A stretch of 39,872 bases of DNA from Ophiostoma sp. CBS 140.51 (Eukaryota > Ascomycota > Sordariomycetes > Ophiostomatales > Ophiostomataceae), in the NCBI GenBank assembly GCA_029298735.1, contig JANSLP010000298.1:1-39872 (forward strand), in the 5' to 3' direction. A program made the translations under genes and the position numbers. This document shows, one piece after another, positions 11,177 through 22,068 of this stretch (positions are counted from its first letter, which is position 1; each line of letters begins with the position of its first letter). The notes beneath the pieces are model-generated. The model saw only the letters and a list, made by a program, of their open reading frames with translations, did not search any database and was not told the DNA's origin.

Positions 11177-13440
11177 CTCGGGTGGGATAGACGTTCAACG
11201 TCGTGTCACGATATATAAGGAAGAGTATAAAAGTCTTTGAAGTCGTCGGGTTCGTTCAGATCGTCAGGGGTTCGTCTGTTGGCGGATTCTGCCTAACGGC
11301 GGAAGCATTGGTCGCGTTGGGAGGATATCGAAGAATCGAGGATGTGTGCAATCGTATCGTGAAGCTCGTAGACGTGTGCAAAGAGCTATCGTGAGCCCCC
11401 TATTCGAGATATGAGGTGTTCAAATCGTCGTCGATGGAAGTATCGTCAGTCGTCTTGACGTGGCCTCCTTTTCGTCGTCTGCTGAAAGAACGTCTGCCTC
11501 CGGAGTCAAATTCGCAATGGCGGCAGACCGTCGATGGAAATAAAAATGGCGTTGGACCCCAGATATCGGGAGACGTTGCGATTACGAGTCTTTCTGGGGG
11601 TATGGGTACATGGGGGTTTCCAGGTTCCAATTCGTGTGTACCTGGGGCGTGCGCACTCAGTAGGCGTAGAAGGCGCAGACGGCAGGTGTCGTGTTGGGTG
11701 GTGTCGTGTCTGCAGCAATACGAAATAAAACCAAATAAGACGTTGGCTCCTTCCTCCTGTTGCTGGTCTTGTTTCATTGGCTCGTAGGCGCCTGTGGGTC
11801 ACTCTCTGGGTGCTCTTTTCTGCGCGTTTGACAGCGGATTGCTCTTGCTTGTTGCGAGCGTGCAACTTGGTTCACTGAGAGTGCAAGAGCACATAATAAA
11901 AGCGGGGCCAGACAAGGTTCAACTGGAACTTGCACACAAGACGAGACGAGACCCGGACGGCACAGTAAGCTAACAGTCACGCCCGCACTGTAAAAGCCGA
12001 AAGAAGGCTAGTGGCGAGGGCACAACTGTGAGCCCCGAAATCCAGCCCCAGCAACAACAGCAAAGAGCACCCCGTGGTCTCACAAGCTTGAGAGCTTCAT
12101 GCCAGTCGTCACACCTCGCCCTTTCGCTCTTCCCCTTTTGCGTCGTTTTCGTCGGGACCCTCCATAGCTTCCTAAAAGTTTCCCAAAACGGGCACTACAG
12201 AAAGCCGTCGAGGATGGGTCGAAGATCCTCACATTCACAAGCGATGGTCCCCTGGAACTGGCTAGAGCAAGAGCGAGACAGCTGTAGCGTCGGGCCGGAT
12301 AGGTCGGGGAACCAAGAAACAAGCGCCCAGTCCAGCGCGGCAGCGTTTTGGGGGAGTTTTGCTGGCGTCAGTCAGCGCCGAGCAATGGCATTGCATACAG
12401 TTGACGACACTGTCAGTCTGGGCTTGTTGCAGCAGGAAAGGGGATACGTCGTGCTCTTTGCTGTGGATTTGTAAAGGTCGACCCCGTAGAGAAGCAGAAG
12501 CCAATAGTTTTATGTGCGAAAGACCAAAAAAGAGCAAGGTCCGTGAAGCTTGTATCTGTGCAGCCCCCTCAGTCTCCTCCTTCCACGTTTGGCGGTAGTT
12601 TCTTTTCTTTTCTCTTTCCCATTTTCTCTTTACTCTCTCCAGCTCTTTCCTCACTTCATCCTCTGCTTGTTTCTTTCCTTTTGTTGCTTGTTGCCGCCTT
12701 CGTTCGACATCGTTCGTTCTTTCTTTCCCAGACCGCCGGGAGCTTCCCCATCACGACCCGAAACGGCAAGTGCGTCGTCACAGTTCCTTCCCCCGCGGCA
12801 GTCTCATCCTTTGAAATCGGAGCACGCTCACCGGTCGTTCTTTCTTGAGCTTTCTTCGAGGTGAGTTTTTGTCTTCTGTGTGCAGGAAAAAAAACATGTG
12901 TACTCGGATATGCGGGCAAGTGCAGTCCGGACGCAGCTTCCTTCCCATGCAGGTCTATATCCCGCTCTTAATTTTTTCTTTTCCGCTCCCTAGCTGTCCG
13001 AAAGGAAGCCTCACCTGCCACCCCTAGCTCTAGTTGCGACCACTCTCCGGTGCAGTGATTGGGCCAACGCGGCATTCTTCACAAGCTTGGAGCCCAGGCC
13101 TTTTTCGACTCTTCCTTGTCTCTCTGTCTCTCTCGCGCTTCGGAACTATCTCCACGTATCCCTTTCCAGCCCTTTTGCCACCACAAGCCATTGCGCGCGC
13201 ATTCAACGTCACCCCTTCTCTTTCATACACTTTTCTAACATCCATACTTTGATCCTTCTTAATTTTCTTCTGCATTTTTTGGATACCCTTTTGCTTTTGG
13301 CCGCGCCGCTTTCGACGAGAGCGCAAACAGCTTTTCTTTTGCTTACAGTCTCCCGTCCTCGCATAGCTCCGAATCCTCCAATTTTCTATTCTCCAATCCC
13401 CATTCTCCAGCCGCCAATTGCCGTACGCACATCCCACGCA
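11177..13440. other. Divergent intergenic region between the TMF gene and alkaline ceramidase
   Basis: Upstream of the TMF gene are TATA-like runs (ATATATAAGG near 11212, GTATAAAAG near 11226) and a set of motifs shared with the ROM2 upstream region (11321-11365). From about 12540 to 13440 the plus strand is strongly pyrimidine-rich, as is usual for fungal 5' leaders, and leads directly to the ypc1 ATG. A possible leader intron has a GTGAGT donor at 12861 and an AG at 12951-12952, but it has no good branch site. The short ORFs on both strands resemble nothing known. Confidence 0.5.
11321..11365 (-). promoter_or_regulatory. Upstream motif set of the TMF gene, shared with the ROM2 gene
   Basis: Plus-strand GAGGATATCGAAGAA (11321-11335), GGATGTGTG (11340-11348) and TCGTGAAGC (11357-11365) recur in the same order and orientation upstream of ROM2 (30145-30159, 30172-30180, 30194-30202). 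Here the first block ends 144 bp before the start codon. The function is unknown: it could be a shared promoter or leader element or a small dispersed repeat. Confidence 0.4.
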
Positions 13441-14632
13441 ATGGCTTCCTTTCTGCAGATCCCGTACCGGGAAGCCAGACACGGCATCTGGGGCGAGCAG
13501 ACGTCGACGCTCAACTGGTGTGAAGAGGTGAGTCTTCTATGTTTTTGTTTTCCGTGTTGATTCTTCTCCGGTCCGGATTGACGTCACTTTTGCTTGTGAT
13601 CTGGAATCGCAATCTTGACGCAATGACCGCATTATCCCGGTCGGTTCAGGTCTTGGCAACGGCTCGTCCCCCAGGAATCGCCCGGCGTTGTACGATGATC
13701 GTCGAGTCTGTGCGACGTGCAGACGATTAACTAACGAGCACCCGGTGCAGGACTACAATATTACATATTACTGTGCCGAGTTCGTCAACAGCATAACAAA
13801 CCTCATGTTCATATGGCTGGGCATCCGGGGCATTCGTGACTGCATCCGCTTCCGGCACCGGCCCGTCTTTGTCATTGCCTGCATCGGCTACATTGTCGTC
13901 GGCCTCGGCTCCATAGCTTTTCATACGACCCTCAAATACTCAATGCAGCTCGCCGACGAACTGCCCATGATTTACGCCACATGCATCATCGGCCACGCCA
14001 CGTTTTCGTACGGCAAGTCACCGGCCACATCGAGGCTGATAGGGTTCGGTCTTTTCGGCTTGGGTCTGTTGATCACCGTCGTGTACCATGTCACCAAGGA
14101 ACCCGTGTTCCACCAGGTCTCGTTTGCCTGCCTCACCATCGCCGTCGTGTTTCGCAGCATGTACGACATGGAGAAGACGCTGCGCCCGGCGCTCAAGATC
14201 CGCAGCCCCGGCCGTGCCGATGCCATTATGCTGCAGATGTGGAAGATGTGCCTGTCGGGTATCGCCCTATTCTTGGTCGGCTTCCTCATCTGGAACATGG
14301 ACAACTTCTTTTGCCTGTACCTGCGGTCGTGGCGCGACATTCTGCTGCTGCCATGGGCGGTCGTCCTCGAAGGCCACGCCTGGTGGCACATTTTCACAGG
14401 ACTTGGATGTGCGTATATACTCACTCTCCTTGATTTCTTTGTTAACCTTGACTAACTCTTCACAGCGTACTACTTCATCATGTGGCGCATGTGGCTGCAC
14501 ACATGCCTCGACGGCAAGGAGGACGAGTTTGCGCTGCAATGGACAAACGCTTTGACGTCGATCCCCCGGGTCGTCCCCGTGTCCGACCTCGAGCGGGCTA
14601 ACGGCTCCTCCAAGAGACGTCGTCTGGACTAA
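13441..14632 (+). CDS. ypc1: Alkaline (phyto)ceramidase of the YPC1/YDC1/ACER family, 303 aa
   Basis: This integral membrane amidase of the ER/Golgi hydrolyses phytoceramide or dihydroceramide. There are three exons: 13441-13527, 13751-14408 and 14466-14632. Intron 1 is 223 bp (GTGAGT; TTAACTAAC branch; CAG). Intron 2 is 57 bp (GTGCGT; GACTAAC branch; CAG) and restores FTGLGSYYF. About seven hydrophobic segments are visible. The zinc-site residues of the ACER/CREST superfamily are all present with the right spacing: S83, H87 and D98 in GSIAFHTTLKYSMQLADE, and H238 and H242 in GHAWWHIF (compare human ACER S77, H81, D92, H217, H221). The N-terminus GIWGEQTSTLNWCEEDY is diagnostic. The C-terminus ends in a basic KRRRLD tail. 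It is unrelated in fold to the neutral ceramidase at 2809-5273. The start lies in a long pyrimidine-rich leader. Confidence 0.96.
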
Positions 14633-15647
14633 GCACAAGTGGACGACAAAAAGAGCAATGGCAACATACGATACACAACAAACATAACCCGGCGATGGCG
14701 GTACATATCGATATCCACCCCTCACACGACAGACTTTTCTCTATATCCTTTTGGAAGATTTTTTGATGCTTAAGCTCGGCGTTCTTTTACGGTGTTTTAT
14801 TTTTGTTGATTTCTTTGTTCTTTACTTCTTTTGGATAGGAATATTTTCGTTTGGAGAGCCACAGCATGACAGGATAGACAAGAGGTGTTTTGGGTGAAGT
14901 TTTAATGTTTTGTCAAACAAATAAGAGCTCAAAATTTACAGTTTACAAAAGTAAATTGGCAAATTACTTTGTGTAATAGTAATAGGTGAAACATGACTCG
15001 AGAAATAGCATGAGCAAGAAACCGACGTTGTCTTTCTACAACCTCAGAGGCTCTCACTTCTTCGTAGTCTTGTTGTCAGATAAAACAAGTCAAGCGAACT
15101 GCTGGACATCCGACATCCGGTACTGGCCTAAGAAACTGGGACAACTGAGATAAGACAATTTTTTTTACTTCTTCATGGCTCAGAAGAACAATTAAATGAG
15201 ATCTCACGAATGGATTTAAGACATGTCAAAGGTTGTCAACGATCGGCCACTCCCGTTGTGTTTTGTCTGCCCTCTTTTGTCTTTTGGTGTTGTATTACAG
15301 ACTCGTTTATTCGGTCTTGGCGCCCGTACAGTGCGCCAAAACAGCAGCACCTTCAGCGAGTTGAACCGCGTTTTGGTGCTTTGGTGGTGGGGTCAGCCAT
15401 AAATTCTTTGCTGACTGTTCAAGTTCAGGCCCACGCACCACCAGGACCGTTTTGGCGGGGTTAAGGCAATCCAATCTCTGAAGCTCTCCCGCAATAGCTT
15501 CGAAAAAGGGGACCCTTTACGACATATCAAACAGCTTGTTTCGACATCAACCCGCAATCTCCGTCCACGACACTACGACTTACCGTCTGCTTCTGTTGAT
15601 CGACTTTCGATTCTTGTCCAACTTCCTCTCCTAACCTCACCGCCACA
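14633..15647. other. Intergenic region between ypc1 and the prefoldin gene
   Basis: The first half is AT-rich and should hold the ypc1 3' untranslated region. The last 150 bp before 15648 form the prefoldin promoter and leader, which ends in a CT-rich stretch and CGCCACAATG. An 84-codon open frame at 15210-15464 resembles nothing known and I treat it as chance. No RNA gene was recognised. Confidence 0.5.
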
Positions 15648-16081
15648 ATGTCGCTGTCCAACGAGGCCCTGCAAAAGGTAGGTCTTCCCCTTTGCGACCT
15701 CTCTTCCCAATGAGACCCTAACTAACCCCTTCTCCCTCCCAGCTCGTCCGTGAGATTGAGACACAAGCCGTCCAGGCCCAGCAGCAAATTACCATTGCGC
15801 GCTCCCAGGTCGCCGGCAAACAGCGCGAGATGCGCCTCGCCCAGCTCACCCTCAAGGAGCTCGAGTCTCTGCCCTCCACCACGAACGTCTACGAGGGCGT
15901 CGGCAAGATGTTCGTCGCCGAACCTGTGACGGGGCTTAACGACAAGCTGGGCAAGCAAATAAAGACACTGGAGACGGACGTTGAGGGTTTGGGCAAGCGG
16001 CTGCACTACCTAGAGACGACGGCCAAGAACAGCCAGGAACACATCACTCAGATTCTGCGGCGGGGCGGGGAGTCTGCGTAG
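15648..16081 (+). CDS. pfd1: Prefoldin subunit 1 (beta-type), 122 aa
   Basis: This is a subunit of the hexameric prefoldin co-chaperone, which captures nascent actin and tubulin and hands them to the CCT chaperonin in the cytosol. Exon 1 (15648-15677) has only ten codons (MSLSNEALQK). The 65-bp intron (15678-15742) has donor GTAGGT, branch CTAACTAAC and acceptor CAG. Exon 2 is 15743-16081. The protein is an alpha-helical hairpin: N-terminal coiled coil (QAQQQITIARSQVAGKQREM), a short beta-hairpin region around NVYEGVGKMFV, the family hallmark of prefoldin-beta subunits, then a C-terminal coiled coil (LETDVEGLGKRLHYLETT). Length is typical of PFD1 (about 110-125 aa). The start is fixed by the good ATG context and the conserved short first exon. 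Confidence 0.93.
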
Positions 16082-19000
16082 GGGTTGACATGGTGAAGAT
16101 GAGCGATGGGAGATATATACCAGTGGCAAGCCGAGAGATGGCAACAGGAAGAGAAGGTTGCCTTCGGCTTGGAAAAACGACGATACACGGCACACGACCC
16201 AACCTATACCCTCCGATGTACCTCCGACCTCCTCCTTCGAACCCGATATCCAGATCAATATATGCAATACGACGAGGTCGACGATCGTCAGGGCACACAC
16301 CGTCGATGGACGCCTTGAACGCCATCGCTTATTAAGGCCCGGCCCGGAAGAGCAGCCGGTGTTGGTCAGAGCCGCTGGGTACGAGCGCCCATTGTGGGAG
16401 GAACAACGAAAAGTAAGGGGCAAAAGAGGATGCGGAACGTCGGAGATCGAATACCAAAAAGAGGCTTATTCTGTGAGGCTCAAGGAGGACAGGCGCAGGG
16501 CACGGTGAACAATGTACAGCATACAGCATACGGACCGGATAGGGGCAGGCACAGACATAGCCCTAGCCCACGACATTGGACGTGTGACGTCTATTATCAA
16601 TCTTATGACATTTAACGCGGACAGCATATGAGAGAGTGGCAGAGAGTGGCAGTGTATCTCTCTTTCAGGTCAGTCTTTTGGTTTGACAAGGTGCTGTGAA
16701 ACAGAAAGGATTCGCTCGGTTTCTTGCCTGGCTCGCCTGGACTGCCGTTTGGGGCGTATGCTGTAGTATTCTTGTAGTATTCTGTCGCATGCTGTCCACA
16801 GCAGCGGCAGTGTAAAGCGGTGCCAGTTACTTCTCTTCTTGAATTTGAAACACAGACATAACCAACAGGATGTGGCCGGGATAGAGGTCGTCCAACTAAG
16901 AGACCAGGCGGTTGGGAAGGGATAAGAGCGACCAAAGACGGAGAATCCCGAAAGCAAATAAAACAGACAAAAAAGGAAGGAATTCAGATAACAATATCTA
17001 AACAAATTCATATAGAAATTGAGTGACATAACAATACCCAAAAATAAACATATGAAAAGCAGATAAAATATATCCTGACGGCGAGAGTGACACAGACCAC
17101 TCACGACAGCATTTGCCTGCCACAGATATTATCAGCCGCAGCCCCCCATCAGCCCTACCGCTGTTGCCCCTCCTGTCCCCTCTTCTCAGACAAGACAAGA
17201 AAATGAGGGAAGGTGGCCCCGGCGCGTTTCGAAACAAGCACTTGTGTACGTTCGTGTGGTATCGCAATTTCCCACAGCACTGGCGCTTCAAGGCACAGTG
17301 GGTTGGGCGTCACCTCAACGGCGTCCACTTCAACGTTGTGCTCGTGCATTTCGACGAACGCGCATTTCGCTCGTGGCATGATCCCAAATTCAGATGGCTG
17401 GCCCGGCTAACTGCTTGATTTTCTCTGATCTTCGGCGTTCCAGCCCCCATTCGCCGTCCACCGTCTCCTGGGATCCTTTCGTCTGGATATGCTCTTCTCA
17501 GTGGGTTTGTGTACTTTTTCGATTTGCTCGGCTAACCTTCTGCAGCCTATCCCTGCTTTCAGTTCGGTTTATTTTCCACCATCCTCTTTCAGCACAGTCG
17601 GCCTCAGCCTCCATCGGCGACGCAAGCAGACGTGCATCATCAGAACCCAAAGTGAACTGCCAGCCCGGTCCCTGCCCAACCAGACTCGTCTCTTTGCTTC
17701 AAGTTGCTTCCTGCTCACCTTGCCGTGTACGTTGCTGGTTGTAGTGACAGATTGTCTATTTACACGGCTCAAAACGCTCGAGCACTCGACCGCCCCTGCA
17801 CTGGAGACCCCTCCATATCGCTGCATCCTTGCAAGTAAATAGAAGAAAAATACTTGAGAGCGCCCAAGACACCCAATAACGTCACGAAAAAGCCCAGGCC
17901 CAAGTCCCTGTTGTATTATTGCTTACGGTCCACCCCACTTGGGGCTGTAGCAATATGCACCTGCAATGTTTGGTTTTTGTCTTTTTTCCTCTCTTTTTTC
18001 TTCTTTTCTTGCATCGTCACAACCGGACTGCCCGTCGGCCCAAGCCTGCTTCCAACCTCCTGCGTCCTCCTTGGTCGTCTCTTCGTTCCCCTCCACCCCC
18101 CACCATCACGTTCACACATTCGACAACTCTCCCAGAATCCCAAAACTAGTACAGGCGAACAGAGCCGCCCCTCCTCTACCCTCCACTTTCTTTCCTTTTG
18201 CTTCCTGCTGGTGAAAGGCACCTGCCGAATACCTGGCCTTGTGGGCACTCTCAGAGACTGGCTGCCAACTGAACCCTGTCGTGTGGTCTGGTCACCCGCC
18301 CCTACCTTTCGTCGTTCGCCTTCTCACCTGTCAGTTCTGTCTGGCCCAGGCTAGTCAGTTGCTTTTCCCTTGGAGAGGAGTACGGAATACAGGCCGACCC
18401 AGCCAAGCCAGAGCCGTTCGTATATCGTATGCATGTCATCTCTTGTTCGCCGTCTGCGTTTTGCCATTCGCCTGCCATCATTTATGCTCATAAAAGTGTG
18501 CCGTAAGCCATTAGCCATCCGGCTTCTGGATTTCCACTGCAACGAAGAGGTGCAGATCGCTTCCGTCCAGCAGACCAGACCGCCAGAAAGGCAAGACAAC
18601 CGTCTTTCGTCACCTGTTGAAAATATATTCGGAGGGAGACGACCGTAAAAAGAGGCCCCCAACTTAAAAACCTCTGCGCCTCTGCCGCACTCTTGATGTT
18701 CTCTGCCCTCCCCTCACGTCGTCCTTTGCAGGCCTCTTCAGCTCTGTTGCACACACTTCTGACACAATCCCGCATAATTCCCCAAAACGGGGGTCGTATC
18801 TGGCCGTCTGCTGCAAAAAGAGAAAAAGAAAGACGGAAAGAGAGGAAATAAAAAGTGCTCTGTTAGTCGGGTACCAAGATACGTCTCCGTTCCTGCCCTT
18901 TTTTCTCTCCTTCGCTCCTCTTTCCGCTCGCATCCTTCCATTGCCACGACCAGGTGTGCGATCCTTCCGCCAAGGCCCTGCGCGGCCGTCATGTCCCGCC

Positions 19001-20068
19001 TTAGCAGAAGCAACCGCCCAACACTCAACTCGCTCTTTCCTGTCCGTTTTGTGTTCTCTCTTTCTTTGAGGTTCTTTCCCTTCTGCCACTCTGTGTCCCT
19101 GCATTTCCGCATTCTGTGCTGCCTCCCTCGCACTTTCACTCTCGTAAATGTAGCAACTGTGTGTCCGCTGTGAGATGCGCCTTCCCCTTCGATCTGGGCA
19201 TCTCTCTCAACTCTCGCACGCGGGTATGCTCTTTCCCTTTTAACCAAGCCTTGCCGGGTGGTACATGCATACGCCATACTGTCTGCACTTTCCCTCTTTG
19301 TACATCCATCTCGTATGCACCTTCTCTCCCACACTTCCACACACCCCCGTTTCCACTTTCCGCGCTTCCACTTCCCACGCTGCTGCACCTCCTGCCCTAT
19401 GTACTGCAGTCTCTTGCAGTCCTTGCTGCAAAGCCTCCGATCGTGCTTGCCTGCTTGACGATAATAAATGGGGCCCAGTTGCGCCGCATCCACCCCGCCT
19501 CCCAGCCTTTCCTTCCCTCTGCCCCCCCCTCGTCCCCTCCTTCCTTCCACTCTGATTCTCTTTTCTCCCCCCATTCCCCCTTCCCAGTTCAGATTTTACG
19601 AGGGCCCCCTTTCATGTCTGTAGCGTGTGTCAAATTTTGCCTACATCCTGACATTTGACTCTCTTTTCCCCTTCTTCTTCTTTTTTCGCTTCATTTTCTA
19701 TTCCCTTTTTCCTTTACTTCGTTTCTCCCCCGCCACCCGCTTTATTTACCATCGCGCCTTGTTTAGTTTTGTTTACGTTCGCCCCTCTTTTCCAGTTATT
19801 AACTACTAGGAGGACCCCTCTTTCTTATTCTGATTTCTCGTTTTCGTCAACCTTCGGCCTATCGCCCACTTTCTGACAGTCTCGATTAAAGCGTAGCACG
19901 CGCGGTTCTCGTCGGGTCTTTTTTGCCTCTTTCTTTTTACTCGGTTGTTTTTTAAAAGAAAACACAAGTGAACAGGAGGAGCAACATCTCTTTCCAACGA
20001 GGTACACCTCAACTCGACAGCGATCACAACATCTTTATTTAGTCGACATTCCTATTTTCTCGCCCACC
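16082..20068. other. Four-kilobase gene-poor region, pyrimidine-rich on the plus strand
   Basis: The first part (to about 17100) holds the prefoldin 3' region and nothing recognisable; it contains a small direct repeat (two copies of AGAGAGTGGC near 16630). From roughly 17400 to 20060 the plus strand is dominated by C and T, with long runs of CTTTTC and CCCTCC type. This is the composition expected of a long 5' leader for the plus-strand gene starting at 20069. Many small open frames exist on both strands; only the one at 17203-17418 looked worth listing. No tRNA, 5S rRNA or transposon ends were recognised. Confidence 0.5.
17203..17418 (+). CDS. Possible small ORF, 71 aa, unrecognised
   Basis: An ATG in context AGAAAATGA opens a frame of 71 codons, rich in Trp, His, Phe and Arg (for example HLCTFVWYRNFPQHWRF). 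It lies within the gene-poor region and upstream of the pyrimidine-rich stretch. I recognise no family, and there is no signal peptide or membrane segment. An antisense frame of similar length is also open, so chance is quite possible. If the transcript of the 20069 gene starts this far upstream, it would act as an upstream ORF; if not, it would be an independent small gene or nothing. Confidence 0.15.
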   Translation: MREGGPGAFRNKHLCTFVWYRNFPQHWRFKAQWVGRHLNGVHFNVVLVHFDERAFRSWHDPKFRWLARLTA

Positions 20069-21526
20069 ATGAGCAGATATCGCGACTACGACGACGAAGA
20101 CGAGATCGACGTGCGGGTCTACCATCGCAACAAGCAATCCCCGCCGCCGCCCCGTGTTGTCGCTCGTCCGCCGCCGCCGCAGGTCCGTGGCTACTATGCC
20201 ACAGGCCCGGCCTTCCTGGCTACCGAGCGCACCGTGGCCACGCGCCCGCGCTCCCGGTCTCGTGAGCGCCGCTCAAGCCCGCCGCCCGTGATTATCAACA
20301 ACTACAACACCCAGCACTCGGACGACGACTCCGACTCGGGCCACCACAGCAGCCACCATGGTCACGGCCAGATGGTCCCCCGCCGCCAGGGCCGCTCGCA
20401 CTCGCGCGCGCCCTCGAGCGACTATATGTCGCGTGAAGAGTACGAGCTCGAAAAGGCGCGGCGCGAGCTGCACGAACTCAAGCTGCGCCAGGCGGCAGCC
20501 AACGAAGAGCTGGAGCTGCACGTCCGGCACAACGACCGCGAGGAGTGGGAGCTGCAGCAGGCGCGCCGCGAGATTGCGGCCTTCCGGGCCGAGGAGCACG
20601 ACCGGGAGCGCAAGATCCGCCAGCAAGAAGAGGCCGACATGGCACGGGCCAAGCGCGAGCTGGACGTGATCAAGGCGAACCAGGACAAGGAGCGCACCGA
20701 ACGTCTGCGCGAAAAGGAGTACAAGAGCCAGGCCGAGCTGGAGCGGGCCAAGCGTGAGCTGGAGGAAATCCGGCGGCGCGAGGACCGCGAGCTCGAGGAG
20801 AAGCGCATCAAGAAGGACCTGGAGCTCAAGGCGCTGGAGGCGCAGAAGAAGGCGCAGGACGAAAAAGACAAGCGCGACAGGATGGAAAAGGAGGCGATTG
20901 AGCGGTACAAGGTCAAGGAGGCCGAGCGGGTTGCCAAGGAAAAGGCCGAGCGCGAGGAGAACGAGCGCGAGTACAAGCGCCGTCTGCAGGAGGATCTTCT
21001 GCGCTCTGGTGTTGACGAGAAGGACATCAAGGCGATTCTCGACAAGAAGTCGGTCAAGCCGGAGAAGAAGGATGAGAAGAAGCCGCAGCGCACCGACATC
21101 AACATTGAGATTGGCGGCCCGGCGCCCGTGCCCCAGCGGCCGACCTACACGCGCATGGCCCGTCGCCACTTGTCCATCGAGACGCTCAACTACTACCACG
21201 TCGACTTTGACTATGACCAGGTAAGAAGCACCCAACGTGCAGTTTATCAACTGGAGTATGAGAACAAACAAATACTAATTCATTACATGCAGGACCCCGA
21301 TTACATTCTTGTCAAGCGGTGGGTGCCCGAGGACGAGCGCCAGTACTGGTGGCAGCACACCAAGACGATCCGCGAGAACCGCAAGGTGGTGCTCAAGATT
21401 GAAGACGGCACCAAGCACCACCACCACCATCTGGAGCCTGAATTTGAGTGGGTGCGCAAGAAGGAGCGCAGACGGAGCCGCAGCAAGTCGCCTGGTCTGC
21501 TGATGTACCTGGCCGGTGCCAAGTAA
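20069..21526 (+). CDS. DUF8035-type fungal coiled-coil protein, 461 aa when spliced
   Basis: The exons are 20069-21220 and 21293-21526. The start ATG is in context CCCACCATG. The N-terminus (MSRYRDYDDEDEIDVRV) is acidic and arginine-containing, followed by a Pro-rich and Arg/Ser-rich disordered part with His clusters (to about residue 115). A very long charged single helix or coiled coil rich in Glu, Arg and Lys runs from about residue 118 to 350. The C-terminal conserved part begins near RPTYTRMARRHLSIETL and continues DYDQ-DPDYILVKRWVPEDE, ending RRSRSKSPGLL. I associate this block with the uncharacterised fungal domain DUF8035. The intron (21221-21292, donor GTAAGA, branch TACTAAT, acceptor CAG) is 72 bp and contains no stop in frame, so an unspliced mRNA would add 24 residues inside the conserved domain. 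Function unknown. Confidence 0.85.
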   Translation: MSRYRDYDDEDEIDVRVYHRNKQSPPPPRVVARPPPPQVRGYYATGPAFLATERTVATRPRSRSRERRSSPPPVIINNYNTQHSDDDSDSGHHSSHHGHGQMVPRRQGRSHSRAPSSDYMSREEYELEKARRELHELKLRQAAANEELELHVRHNDREEWELQQARREIAAFRAEEHDRERKIRQQEEADMARAKRELDVIKANQDKERTERLREKEYKSQAELERAKRELEEIRRREDRELEEKRIKKDLELKALEAQKKAQDEKDKRDRMEKEAIERYKVKEAERVAKEKAEREENEREYKRRLQEDLLRSGVDEKDIKAILDKKSVKPEKKDEKKPQRTDINIEIGGPAPVPQRPTYTRMARRHLSIETLNYYHVDFDYDQVRSTQRAVYQLEYENKQILIHYMQDPDYILVKRWVPEDERQYWWQHTKTIRENRKVVLKIEDGTKHHHHHLEPEFEWVRKKERRRSRSKSPGLLMYLAGAK

Positions 21527-22068
21527 GAGGGCCGCCTTGCCTGATTGTCGAGCTGCTTGCTTCTTTTCTTGATTTTACGTTTTACGTCGTGCTTCTTTAT
21601 TGGTCTTTTTTCTTTTTCTTTATTCTCCCTTCTAACTTTTTGAATATGGAAACGATTTTTGGAAGGGGGAAATTGGATCTACATGGGAATTGTTTTTATG
21701 TCTACTTTCTTTTGGTTACGCGACTTTTTGGTGATTGTTTTGTTGAATGTTGAGTGTGAGGAGGGAAAACAACAGACGGGCAAAGGGAGGGAGGGGGGGA
21801 AAAGGACAAGAAGCTCTTCTCCCCTGTCCCATCCATCTTTAGTTATGTCCTGTATCTTTTTTGGTATCTATTATATCCCAACTTATTTTTCGTATCATCA
21901 TCCCAGTTTTCGTTTCGTGCTGTTTTATATACATGGAGTAAAGTTGTTTCATTTTGGCTATCCCAGTTTTATGCCCCGTTTACCTTGACGCCGTTAAAGA
22001 TGGAAAGAAAAGAAACATGAATGCACCGATCCCAACGCACGCAACACAACAAATAATACAAACCCCCC
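21527..22068. other. Convergent 3' regions of the DUF8035 gene and the glycine carrier gene
   Basis: This is a T-rich stretch on the plus strand (up to about 21960), consistent with the 3' untranslated region of the DUF8035 gene. The last 80 bp probably belong to the 3' end of the minus-strand carrier gene. A 93-109 codon frame (21659-21988) encodes hydrophobic residues typical of translated T-rich DNA and is not accepted as a gene. Confidence 0.55.

Noticed and set aside
20273..21271. 332-codon minus-strand frame antisense to the DUF8035 gene
   Set aside because: It mirrors the Glu/Arg/Lys-rich coiled coil as a Leu/Val-rich shadow and has no homology pattern of its own.
21410..21440. His5-Leu-Glu run in the DUF8035 protein, resembling an expression tag
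   Set aside because: It is internal, encoded by natural CAC/CAT codons, and sits within conserved flanking sequence; there is no vector sequence around it.
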